A stretch of 64,000 bases of DNA, from contig ML991775.1 in assembly GCA_010094025.1 (NCBI GenBank), forward strand, positions 1 through 64,000, read 5' to 3'. This document shows positions 45,083 to 55,326 of this stretch, one piece after another (within the stretch, counting starts at the first letter, position 1; each line of letters starts with the position of its first letter). This stretch comes from Viridothelium virens (lineage: Eukaryota > Ascomycota > Dothideomycetes > Trypetheliales > Trypetheliaceae). Under the pieces are notes generated by a model. The model was not told the origin of the DNA and made no database searches. It saw only the letters and a program-made list of their open reading frames with translations. The position numbers and the translations under genes are program-made.

Positions 45083-46281
45083 TCGTAGCGTGTTGGTGTC
45101 TTGGACAACATGACGAGGGTTGCTTTCAGATTAGAGGATACTACTTGAGCTGTTGTTTAGTTAAGATACTGCGTATAGAATCTTTTCTGTAAAAACTCTC
45201 CCTTATGGTAAACTACCACCAGGGGTGCGAGAAAAGGAGTCGTAATTTGTGCTTGTAGGCTACACCGCTAGAATCAAGAGGAAGGTTTCCCTGAAAGAAA
45301 TGCAGCTACTCAGCTCTTCATGTAGAGTAAAGAAGGGCTCATTTCCAATCCTGATACACCGTTCAACGTGATGACCGAGTGGAGAGACCTCAATTTGGCT
45401 ACGTGCTTAGTCTGTGGACACGCAAAACACTCAAAGGCAGGTTCCCGGGGATTAGGAGAGGAGTTTCGGAGCTCTGGCAAAGTAACGTTGTATCGGCCTA
45501 CCCTGACTCGTACGATATCTAAGGCATGTAGCTTGAAGCTCGCTCCATTCGCTGAAGCTGCTCCTGAATCAAAAAGACAGCTCTGACTCGCTGTATCCTC
45601 CGGCTGTTTTTGATGGAAACCCTTCAGATCTCATCAGGAGTATTTCGCGGAGTAGTGTTCAATGAGGGTTCAAAGTTGAAGATTATCTGTCTACGCAGAC
45701 ACAGCGAAAGTTTGGAATAGTTTTGCATAATAATGAGTGGTGTAGAGTATTTCATTGCGGTCGCAAAGCCCCGTAATGCAAGCTTCGTTGCTACCCGTGA
45801 TGGTGTCAGGGTCTGTGCTACTCTAAATACGGTATCGTATGATACAATACAGTACCCAACGATATCGCAGTGAGATTGGGTTGATCCGTGGTACGATCCG
45901 TAGACAATACATACGATGTGATAGCGTGCTCACCTGAAGTCTTGCACTTGGGGATGCTACCCGGATTGCAGCCCTCTCACCTAGGGACTCTAAGAGATCA
46001 CGTTATGCCGAGCCAAAAGGAACGTACCTTGAGGTCCTTTTTGCCTGCGTCACGATATCTGGAACGTTAGAAGCGATTGCCAATGGTTTGTCGATGACCG
46101 TTACGTGTCCATACTCTACGATACTCTAACGATGAGTCGTGCTACTCTAGTACTCCACTATACTCTACGCCCACACGATATAGGGATGGCGAGTCTTGGA
46201 GAGAATCGCTTGCTCTGAATCGCGGACCGAGATAAATACTGTGTTGATTCCATTCATCACGATCTATCTGTAAGCCTTATA
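45083..46281. other. Gene-free spacer closing the island
   Basis: No gene. Several TACTCTA words cluster at about 46,108-46,180, a local low-order repeat. The right end is the 3' flank of the 560-residue gene. Confidence 0.5.
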
Positions 46282-47964
46282 TCAATCATCTATCCTGTCG
46301 AGTTTCCCCTTCAATTCCCCATTATCCAGCAAACTCCCGAACATAGCCGTCTCAAAAAGCCTATTTATCTGCCAAGCGTGATGCACGGCATGAAGCAGCA
46401 GCCAAGTCATCTCGTCGATTAAGCCCTTGCTATAAAAAGTCGCCATGGCCAGCCTCGACATCTCACCAAGCTCGTCCTCTCGCGCCTTCGACAGCACGCC
46501 CAGCTCGACGTACTTCAATGGCCCCGTGGACAAACACCACCAAAGATGAGTCAATGAATCTTTCTTCGCATTATCTCTAAAAGAAGAGATGCACCTCTCA
46601 ACTTGATCACACGGATCCATGCCATTGCATGTATCTTTCAGAGGTCTGCTGAATCCCGTGGTGTGGAAGCTTTCATCAAAGACCTCGTCAAAGTCGCCTT
46701 CTCTCTGCGGCTGCTCCTCCGTCCGCCCAAACCTCTTCGCTTTCTCCCGACCAAGGACCGCTCTTCTCAAAAACATATGTCGATCATTCTGAATATGCCA
46801 GCAAAACAAAATCGCGCACATCCTCCCTATGGGCTCGCTCCAGCGTTCCGTCAACATCCTGGCGCCAGTGTGCGCGTACGCATCATAGACCCGTCGAAGC
46901 GCTTCCTCGCTCACGATTCCACTTCCGGTGATATCCGTGGTATTGAGGAACGAATTCAGGACTTCGGAATTGAGAATATCAGACCCGACGTCGACTACAT
47001 CCGTGCCGGGTGAGCTAAATACCAAATCGCTCATCGTAGCCGCGGGATCGAAGCCACGAGCAATCGCCTCGGCGCCCATACTCATCAGACTGCTTTCGAG
47101 CAAGAACACCACCTGCGCAGTCCGCCGATCCATAGGCGCCGTCTTATACGCCACGGCGCCCTTAAACTCCTCCTCCAGCGCGATCTTCCCGCGAATATAC
47201 CGCAGCCCGATCTCCACCGCGATCCGCCGCTCCCGCCCCGCCGGCGTCCGCCTCGCTTGCTCATCCGCCACCGACTGTCGCAGTAGCTCCCCGAGCTCCG
47301 GGAAGACCTTGTGGTAGCCATGCTCGTAGTAGAAGGCCATGTCGGTGCAGTAGTTCGAGAACAGCGTCGCCGGGTCGTATGCCCCAATGAACATGTTCGC
47401 CATCCCGGACCCGAAGAGCGCGTCGTTCGTGAGCAAAGGCCGGGGCCAGTCTTCTGCCCCTAGCAGCGTGAGCACAGTGGGTGAGGCCCGCGTCAGTCCG
47501 GGGCCTTTCGCCGGCAGGATACGTCCAAGGGCGAACTGGTCCTGGCGCCACTTTTGGAGGGAGGGCGAGAGGCGGATTGAGGTGAGACCGGAGCCGGCTG
47601 GCCCCTGACCGTTCGCTGTGGATGCCCTTGTGGATGAGAGATGGCTGAAGGCTTCATTGACGTATTGAAGGGCTTGTGTCCCCAGCTTGGCCATTGTCCC
47701 CAGATTTCCATCGCCGATGATCGAGCTGGCTTCTACATATCCTCGATGAATGGGGAAGCTTGACGTGCCAGCACCCTCGTCGGAGCCTTTGCCCCAGAAA
47801 TATGGAATATTCTGTAGGGTCGATTTGGGGCTAATGGCTGGTGCAATCTGATGGTCAAGGAGGTTTGGGCTGTCACTCCTTACGGAAGACTGTTCTTGTT
47901 TGGGGCTGTCAACATAGCAGTCCATCGCTCCTTCCTGTTCCGTCTCAACAAGCGGAAACTGCAC
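46282..47964 (-). CDS. Fungal protein of unknown function, 560 aa
   Basis: Single exon. The first 130 residues are Ser-rich and probably disordered, and the rest looks helical. Distinctive stretches are RPLLTNDALFGSGMANMFIG, YDPATLFSNYCTDMAFYYEH, IAVEIGLRYIRGKIALEEEF, MLTERWSEPIGRMCAILFCW then HIQNDRHMF, and GLIDEMTWLLLHAVHHAWQI. No signal peptide, membrane helix or known catalytic motif (no DDxxD, no P-loop) was seen. The frame is long and GC-rich at third positions in its middle, so it is real. It lies 347 bp downstream of, and on the same strand as, the homoserine kinase-AIR synthetase fusion. I do not recognise the family. Confidence 0.7.
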   Translation of the reverse strand: MQFPLVETEQEGAMDCYVDSPKQEQSSVRSDSPNLLDHQIAPAISPKSTLQNIPYFWGKGSDEGAGTSSFPIHRGYVEASSIIGDGNLGTMAKLGTQALQYVNEAFSHLSSTRASTANGQGPAGSGLTSIRLSPSLQKWRQDQFALGRILPAKGPGLTRASPTVLTLLGAEDWPRPLLTNDALFGSGMANMFIGAYDPATLFSNYCTDMAFYYEHGYHKVFPELGELLRQSVADEQARRTPAGRERRIAVEIGLRYIRGKIALEEEFKGAVAYKTAPMDRRTAQVVFLLESSLMSMGAEAIARGFDPAATMSDLVFSSPGTDVVDVGSDILNSEVLNSFLNTTDITGSGIVSEEALRRVYDAYAHTGARMLTERWSEPIGRMCAILFCWHIQNDRHMFLRRAVLGREKAKRFGRTEEQPQREGDFDEVFDESFHTTGFSRPLKDTCNGMDPCDQVERCISSFRDNAKKDSLTHLWWCLSTGPLKYVELGVLSKAREDELGEMSRLAMATFYSKGLIDEMTWLLLHAVHHAWQINRLFETAMFGSLLDNGELKGKLDRIDD

Positions 47965-48311
47965 CGAAGGGAACTTGAGGATAGGGGACTCGAGGAGTCA
48001 AACAGTGGCTTGACAGTCGTCTGGAGATTGCAGATGATACTTAGTGAATGCCCAAGTATCTATCTACAATGAAGCATGTGTCCTCTACTGATAAGCAGTG
48101 ATCACAGAGGTCAGCTGTGACACTGTGCCGCAATATTGCAATAGCAATCAAGAGCTCTGATAGAGCAGGACCAGCTAAAAATCATTCGATCGTGGCAACC
48201 AGGACAATCCAGGTGCAATATTTCCTGGAGCATACCAGCCAAAATCTGAGCGTCTCCATACCGAATTCTATCAGTAACGGCTGCAGGCAACTCAGAAGTC
48301 GATGATGAGCT
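47965..48311. promoter_or_regulatory. Tandem spacer: promoter of the 560-aa gene
   Basis: 347 bp between the stop of the fusion gene and the start of the next minus-strand gene. It should hold the terminator of one and the promoter of the other; no motif is clear. Confidence 0.45.
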
Positions 48312-50689
48312 TCATTCCCAAGTCTCCATCTTGTCCACCGAGCATCCAATAGTTCCTTTGCGCCTGTTTCCCAGCTGTCCAACTTCCCAGACTGCCTCTC
48401 CAGCTTCTCCTAATCTCTTCGTTACCTCGGATACCCTGGCAGCGTCTACGACAAGGACCATGCCCAGTCCTGCATTGAAGGCTGACACAAACTCGTCATT
48501 CCCCACGTTGCCCGTCCTTTTCAACCACCTCAATACTGCCGGCACCTTCCATCTCTGGGCGTCGAGCGTAGCGGCGAGATGAGAAGGCAGCATGCGCGGG
48601 ATATTCTCCACCAGACCACCCCCCGTAATGTGCGCAAGACCCTTGATTCCGGTGAAGTCCGACGCCTGCAGAAGCGGTAGCAAAGCCTTGACATAGATCT
48701 TCGTCGGCGTCAACAAGGCCTCCCCAACGGTCGTTTCCTCCCCTTCCACCCACGGCGCCCGATCGCCATATCCCAATCCCGCCCGGTCCTCCACAATCTT
48801 CCGAATCAAGCTAAACCCATTACTGTGCGCCCCACTACTCGCCAACCCAACCAGCACATCCCTCTCTCTCATCGCCCCCGTATCCGGGAGCACCTTCCTC
48901 CCCTGCGGCACCGCTCCCGTCGCCTGCCCCGCGGCATCAAACTCCCCCTCGCCATACATCCCCGGCATCTCCGCCGTCTCTCCCCCCACCAACGCACACC
49001 CCGCCAAGCGACAGCCCTCGGCGACGCCCTCGACAAACTCCGCCGCGACCTCCAGCTGCAGGCGGCCGGTGGCGTAGTAGTCGAGGAAGCTGAGGGGCTC
49101 GGCGCCCTGGACGAGCAGGTCGTTGACGTTCATGGCGACGAGGTCGACGCCCACGCTGCGGTAGCGGCCCGTCGCGAACGCCACCTTCAGCTTCGTCCCC
49201 ACCCCGTCGATGCAGTGGATCAGCGTCGGTGCTAACGTGTACCCTGCCGCGCGGAGGTCGAAGGTCCCCCCGAAGCCGCCGATGGAGGCGGAGGTGCCCG
49301 GGCGCGCGGTGCTGGCCGCGGTGGACCGGATGCGCTGGATGAGCTGGTTGCCGGTGTGGATGGAGACGCCGGCGGAGGCGTAGGTCATGGCGGGGGAGGA
49401 GCAGGGGCCGGGAGGTAGAGAGGTTGAATCGGGTGGCTGGTGGTTCACGGTGGCGCCGTCGTTAGCGGGGGTGAGGAGTTTCCAGTCGCATTTGATGGTT
49501 TTGCCTTTTTGTTTTTGGTATTCGGATATAAGTTTGGAGGAGATGGCGTCGGCGATGGAGGAAAAATTTGTGGTGGCGAGAGCGAGGATGGTGGGACCGG
49601 CGCCAGAGAGACAGATGCCGAGGAGGCCGGGATGGCTCTTGGGGGAGAGGGATTGGAGAACTTCGGAGAGACCCGGGATAAGATGCTGGCGATAGGGTTG
49701 GTGCATTTTGTCTTGCATGCCTTGATATATCATGTCTGGGTCTGGTGGGCTTTCCCCCAAGGAAGTAGTTAGGAGAGCAGTGCGTTGAAGATTGAATACC
49801 ATATCTGCCCGAGTATACTTTTCGGGGAGACATTTTCGAGCGTCAGCGGTGGGAACTTCAAAATTCGGGATGATCGCAATGCATTTCACTTCCTTTGCCC
49901 ATCGAAACTTCTTGTAGTGGCCAATATTGAATGGTGGTTTGGGAGGAATGATGCCAGTATCGACCCCACCAGCCGGTTGTGGTAGAACTTCAGAAAGTGG
50001 TATTTCCTTTCTCTCCGTGTCCTTTGGTTCGAGCTCGTTCAAGTACGTCCCTACGAAACCGCCGTATAGTGCAGCCGCTACATTATCAGGATGTCGTTCT
50101 GCAAGAGGTGATCAGTACTTTAAGCAGAAAGTCAACGAAGGAGTCAAATACAATGCCATACCAACCATCAGAGAATAATCCAACATTCTGTTCTTTGACA
50201 GACCAAGCTTTCCCACCTCATTTGCCAGCATCACTCCGCCAACGACGGCTGCACCGGACGACCCCAATCCTCTTCCGAGGGGTATGTTGTTGATGATATG
50301 GACATTTGTCCCGTTTGGAAATGCTCTCTGGCCATGGCATCGTAGTACGTAGAGCGCAGTGCGAGTAAGGAGGTTCTCATCTGCAACTAGTACCACATCT
50401 TCTTTACCTGGACCTTCGTATGTGACATTGCAATGAAGGGGTGCAGTTGATGGAGTACTTGAAGAATCAAATGTCACTTGAATCTCGAGATAGATAGATA
50501 GCGCGAGACCAATGACATCAAAGCCGGGTCCTGAAGTTTGACGTCAGTCATCCACTGATAGAAGAAGTTGCAAGTGGGAAAGTTTCACCGATATTGGCAG
50601 AGGAGCACGGAACTTCTGTACATTTGGTGAGCTCAACGAGTCTTCTACTGCCAGCTGCATTGCACAGGCTACGCACTTATCGTGATCAT
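48312..50689 (-). CDS. Homoserine kinase fused to AIR synthetase (Thr1-AIRS)
   Basis: Four exons, 50689-50677, 50615-50589, 50530-50162 and 50098-48312, give 731 aa; phases 1, 1, 1 close exactly. Residues 1-354 are a GHMP homoserine kinase: MITIKVPCSSANIGPGFDVI, PLGRGLGSSGA (101-106 is the ATP loop), CLSGAGPTILAL, and the usual C-terminus LLTPANDGATV. A Pro/Ser linker (355-373) has no stop and runs into residues 374-731, AIR synthetase (PurM fold): MTYASAGVSIHTGNQLIQRI, IGGFGGTFDL, DGVGTKLKVA, VAMNVNDLLVQGAEPLSFLD, GGETAEMPGMYGEGE. All motifs look intact, so both activities are expected: homoserine + ATP to O-phosphohomoserine, and FGAM + ATP to AIR. AIRS is normally the C-terminal half of fungal Ade5,7. 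It is divergent from the GAR synthetase gene. Fusion of these two enzymes is not one I know. Confidence 0.9.
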
Positions 50690-51216
50690 CTTATCCCAGC
50701 ACCTCCACACGATCGCGGAGGAGATGATCAAATTTTTGTGCGATGTGCAGCGAGATCTTTTGCAAGGGTTCAGCCTTGCAACGTGCCCCACCGTGGGGAA
50801 AATCCGAGCCTTCAAAGATCTAGATATCGTAGATCTAGATGCGAAGCGATTCAAAAAAACATCCCTCCAGAAACAGGCGAATTGACCAGTCGATTCAGCA
50901 ATTCCAATATGATGTTGATATATTGGTGATTTCCCCAGTCTTTACTCACCTGAGTACTCTAACATAGGTAATTTTGACAAAGTTCAACCTCATCCATCGA
51001 AGTCCTTCATATTTTCACGAAATTTTTTCTTAATTGCTTGATCTCTCCATTGTGTGCTCACACGAATGTTGATCACCATATTAAAAACTATAAATTCATT
51101 TGTGGCCTTTTCTATTTCCGCAGTGTCGTAGCTGCCAACTCACGCCAATGATGCGATCTCCCGGTGCCTACATGAGGTGGATACTAACGTCCTGTTTTGA
51201 CCCCTAGGATTCTACC
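50690..51216. promoter_or_regulatory. Divergent promoter, Thr1-AIRS / GAR synthetase
   Basis: 527 bp between the starts. AGATCTAGAT occurs twice (about 50,816-50,841) around TATCGT, a near-palindromic pair. Just before the GAR synthetase ATG there is TACTAAC...CCCCTAG (about 51,183-51,209), a strong intron end, so that gene probably has a 5' UTR intron. I found no TGASTCA site here. Confidence 0.55.
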
Positions 51217-52609
51217 ATGTCTTGCCAATCCCTTATAATTCTGCTTCTGGGTTCTGGCGGCAGAGAACATGCTCTCGCATGGAAACTCTCCCAATCGCCC
51301 CTCGTCCACCACGTCTACTGCGTTCCTGGAAACGGCGGCACCGCATCAACGCCTAAGTGCACCAATCATTCCGATCTCCCATCTCCAGAAAAGGTATCTA
51401 GCTTTCCCGCTCTCGTGTCATTCGCTCAGCGGCATGGCGTCAACTTTCTAGTCCCCGGACCCGAGGCCCCCCTTGTTGCTGGAGTTGTGGATTACTTTGA
51501 GCAGCATGCGCCAGGCGTCCGCTGCTTCGGGCCGAAATCTGACGCAGCGAGAATGGAAGGCAGCAAGACATTCGCAAAGGATTTCATGAGGAAGCATGCA
51601 ATTCCCACCGCCAAATATCAGAATTTCTCTTCGCATGCGTCCGCAAAACAGTATCTGGAGACGGTGGATCATCCAGTGGTCATCAAAGCTTCGGGTCTTG
51701 CGGGTGGAAAAGGCGTCATCATTCCGTCTTCTAAAGATGAAGCGCAAGAGGCTTTGACCGATATCATGCTGAAGAGCGAGTTCGGTGCTGCTGGCGAAGA
51801 AGTCGTGATCGAGGAATTCCTGGAAGGGAACGAGATCTCGATATTATCGTTCTCCGATGGTATCACGATTAAAAGCTTGCCACCAGCGCAGGATCATAAG
51901 AGAATTGGTGATGGCGATACAGGTGGGAACACGGGAGGAATGGGTGCATATGCGCCGTGTCCAAGCAGTGTAGTTAGTCAAGCGCAGATGGAGGAGATTG
52001 AACGGACAGTGCTGCGACCGACAATAAAAGGAATGGAAGATGAAGGTAAGCGTAAAGCTGGGTTCGAGAGAGCTAAAACTCGAATGCGCCCGTGGAGCAC
52101 CTTCAGCTAAAGACTCATTAGGATATCCATTCAGAGGCGTACTATTCACCGGCCTCATGATGGCCACCTCTGGACCCTGCGTCCTCGAGTACAATGTTCG
52201 CTTTGGTGATCCCGAAGTGCAAACCCTCCTCCCACTCCTCGCTCCAGAAACGGACCTTGCGCAAGTTCTTTATGCCTGTACAGACCATACTCTAAGCTCC
52301 GTTCAAGTATCCATAACCAACGACGTCGCCGCCACTGTCGTCGTGGCTGCTGGTGGCTACCCGAGCTCCTATCCTAAGGGCACACCAATGAAGTTGAAGG
52401 ATATTCCGGAGGACGTACAGGTATTCCACGCCGGAACGGCCGTGGATGTCGAAGGAAAGCTGAAGACGTCTGGAGGAAGAGTCATTGCGGCGACTGCGAC
52501 TGGCAAGACCCTCAAGGAGGCAGTGGAAAAAGCGTATGGTGGTGTGAAGGCCATCGAGTTTGAGGGTATGTATTACAGGAGAGATATTGCGGCGAGAGCA
52601 TTAAATTAG
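51217..52609 (+). CDS. Free-standing GAR synthetase (phosphoribosylamine-glycine ligase)
   Basis: ATP-grasp enzyme of purine synthesis: phosphoribosylamine + glycine + ATP to GAR. Two exons, 51217-52045 and 52122-52609 (GTAAGC...CATTAG, phase 1), give 438 aa. Motifs in order: IILLLGSGGREHALAWKLSQ, NFLVPGPEAPLVAGVVDYFE, VIKASGLAGGKGVIIP, FLEGNEISILSFSDG, GDGDTGGNTGGMGAYAP, LEYNVRFGDPEVQTLLPLL. It ends at YYRRDIAARALN and stops, exactly where fungal Ade5,7 proteins continue into the AIR synthetase half. The missing half is found fused to homoserine kinase on the other strand. The last third is slightly divergent from textbook sequences but keeps the key residues. Confidence 0.92.
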
Positions 52610-53187
52610 AAAGAAGCACGTGCGGCTGTGAACTGTGTGAATAAAGCAGTGTCATCATCTCTCGTCGCATTGGACGTGTCATTAAATTCTCAGCTGGGGC
52701 GAATATGAGTCCACCGTTCCAGAGATAATCGAACACTGTGGATCGATCTCTGGTATACGGTGTGTCAGTCGGTCACCTCAATGGTCCTCAACTTAGCATG
52801 ATCGGCTGCGCGTGCAAAATGGTAACCTTCACAAGATACATTAGCGGGCGGCTAAATCGACGCAAAACGGATTGCAAAGGCTGGTGAGGATTTCGAACTA
52901 CGATGTACCATCATTTGTATCTTTTCTCTGCGATCCTATGAATTGGAACTTCGCTGCCGACTCGTAATTGGCTTACGATGCCTCGATCCTAGAATCGAAG
53001 CTGCGCGTGCTGCAAACGCCGAGGACGCCATGGTATCCTTACAAATCCCATCAAAGAGTCAGAACGCCAACGTGTCAGAACAGAGCAATTCCTATCACCT
53101 CTATGCTCCTCGCTCCAAAATGCCAGCAAAGCAGTGGACGGGAAAATCTAACACCTGTTATAGCGCCTCAACTACAAATACTCAAAT
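52610..53187. other. Convergent spacer, GAR synthetase / CENP-A
   Basis: 3' flanks only. A plus-strand frame at 52943-53233 overlaps the CENP-A end and is a shadow. If the inversion model is right, this is the ancestral 3' flank of homoserine kinase. Confidence 0.5.
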
Positions 53188-53833
53188 TCATCCTAGGCCA
53201 CCCCATGCACCTCGTATTCGTCTTGCTAATTGAATATCTTTCTGCTGTATCGTGACGCGTTTTGCATGTATCGCGCAAAGATTCGTGTCTTCGAAGAGAT
53301 GTACAAGGAAGGCTTCAGCGGCCTCTTGGAGAGCCATGATGGCCTGAGACTGCCAGCGTAGGAGTTCGCCGTGGCCTGAGGTATTGAGGGCGATTTCGCG
53401 GACCTGATGGACGTGTTCAGTACTCTACTCTTACACGGCCTTGCAATAATAACAGGAAGTAGCGTAGTTGCCGGATGGAAGAAACAGGGCAGCACTGGAC
53501 ATACCAATCTCGCGAATGGAAGCTTAGATAGCAGTAGATCTGTACTTCTCTGATATTGTCGGATCTCGCGCAGAGCCAAAGTGCCTGGCTTGTATTTTCT
53601 TTTGGTCTTGGCAGGTAACGGGTCTCCGGCTACAGTCCTTGTCAACCCTGCAGTGAGGCTTGTACACTGACAAAGCTGCACCTACGCTCAATTCCTGACC
53701 TTCTGCCTTTACCCAGACTTGATCGACTCGGACCAGCTATCGTCTTTCCTCCTCTCGTCTTGCCTCCGCCCCGCCGTGGACTCGGTATAGTTTTCCGTCC
53801 GCCCTGAGAAGGGCTTGTGTAATAAGGGGGCAT
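53188..53833 (-). CDS. cnp1: CENP-A (CenH3), centromeric histone H3 variant
   Basis: Replaces H3 in centromeric nucleosomes and seeds the kinetochore. Three exons, 53833-53686, 53629-53505 and 53403-53188, give 162 aa with phases 1 and 0. The divergent N-tail is Arg/Gly/Ser/Pro-rich ([20 protein letters not shown]) and lacks the H3 tail. The fold follows: [38 protein letters not shown], a lengthened loop 1 [59 protein letters not shown]. The longer loop 1 and the lack of the H3 tail separate it from canonical H3. For intron 1 I chose the acceptor at 53,630 (56 bp intron, branch TTGAC), which yields IEPGDPLPAK; an upstream AG would give only a 38 bp intron. Confidence 0.95.
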
Positions 53834-54443
53834 TTCAGTGAGCTCGAATTTATTCTCAGCGGTATTATCCCTCCACTTCGGGACCACTCAATTTTTGCGA
53901 GAAAGAGAATTGCGCGTAGTCAGGGTCCAGCGATTTGCGGTTTCTCGATCAACGCGTTCGCTTAGGATAACGCGCCGAGATCGCGAGGGAGTATATTCGC
54001 GTGATCTTTGAGTTTTGCGCTTGCGGAGCAGGAACGCACAGGTAGTGAGATTCATTGAGGGCTTCCCCGGTGTCGACGATCCAAAGCAGTCGCGTGGGGA
54101 CGGAAGCGGCGGGGATGGTGTGCGGATTGCGGAGTGTTGTTGTGTCTGGGATGCGGATTAGAGTATGCCTCTAGGTAGGTGCGCTGCCACAGTTACAACC
54201 CTGACACACAAGCCACAATACAGAAACAGCCACCCGGCTGGCGTCATTGCAAGCAAAGTCGCTACGTTGCCATTACCATTGCTGTTACCAACCGCGCCAG
54301 AGTTCGACCCTCCTCTGGAGCTTCTGGAAGCAACTTCGAGCTGTCAAGCAATCACGTCTCTTTGGACAATCACAGCTCGTTACCTTCCGTCGCACCACTA
54401 CCGAATAGCTCTCCAACACTCATCCTCACCCTCAAGAAACAAT
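53834..54443. promoter_or_regulatory. Divergent spacer, CENP-A / derlin
   Basis: 610 bp with both 5' regions. No specific element was recognised. An open frame 54165-54443 upstream of the derlin ATG is in frame but low in coding character. Confidence 0.5.
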
Positions 54444-55326
54444 ATGGCGGCGTTGCTTGGAGGCGGCGATGGCCAAATAGGTCAGATACCCCTAGAGCAG
54501 TGGTTCTTTGAGATGCCAGTATGCACGAGATGGTGGACGACGGCAACGGTGGTCACAAGTGCACTGGTTCAATGTCATATCGTTACGCCATTCCAACTAT
54601 TCTACAGTTATCGCGCAGTCTTCTACAAGAGTCAGGTATGATAGTACTCAGATCAATAACCTCGGTGGAAACCTCTTGAGAGGCTGACTTGCATTCGGCG
54701 ACAGTATTGGCGTCTCGTCACTACCTTCTTTTACTTCGGCCCGCTCAGTCTCGACCTCCTCTTCCATGTGTTCTTCCTTCAACGGTACGCCCGAATGCTT
54801 GAAGAATCATCCGGAAGGTCGCCAGCGCATTTTGCTTGGCTCATAGGTTTTGCCTCGGCCTTTCTCCTCTGCGTCGCTCCTCTCTTTTCGATGGCATTCT
54901 TGGGAAGCGCATTGTCCAGTACACTGGTCTATATCTGGAGCAGGCGCAACCCGGATACGCGCCTCAGCTTTTTGGGAGTTTTTGTGTTTCGTGCACCATG
55001 GCTACCACTCGTGTTGATGCTTGTGTCAGTTCTTTTGCATAGTCATTTACCAAAGGATGAGATCTTTGGAACCGTTATCGGACACAGTATGTTGATCTCC
55101 ATTCCAGGATCGTCAACGGCGAAGGATAAGGGCTAATTAATTTTGAACAGTCTGGTATTATTTCAACGACATTTATCCTTCACTCTCCGATGGGCACCGG
55201 CCATTGGACCCTCCTCAGTGGTGGATCCGTTTATTTGAGGGACCCCCAGCAGATACCGCTACTGGAACTGAGGCCGAGCCGATCAATCATGACATTGCGG
55301 CGGCAGCTGCACCCGAAGTCAGATGA
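54444..55326 (+). CDS. Derlin (Der1-like) ER-associated degradation protein
   Basis: ER membrane rhomboid pseudoprotease that helps move misfolded proteins to the cytosol. Three exons, 54444-54635, 54705-55086 and 55151-55326, give 249 aa (phases 0, 1). Family marks are IPLEQWFFEMPVCTRWWTTA near the N-terminus, YWRLVTTFFYFGPLSLDLLF at the exon 2 start, and the C-terminal GHIWYYFNDIYPSLSDGHRP and PPQWWIRLF. About five to six hydrophobic helices are visible. The WR motif after helix 1 is present (YWRL). The C-terminal tail is short, acidic and Ala-rich. It could be orthologous to yeast Dfm1 or Der1; I cannot separate these by eye. Confidence 0.9.

Noticed and set aside
50690-51216. Search for a GCN4/CPC1 or Bas1-type site in the threonine/purine divergent promoter
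   Set aside because: No TGASTCA was found by eye, so no regulatory claim is made for this promoter.
53630-53685. Earlier acceptor for CENP-A intron 1 (38-bp intron)
   Set aside because: Too short, and it would add residues not seen in the family; the 56-bp form has a branch point and gives a family-like IEPGDPLP join.
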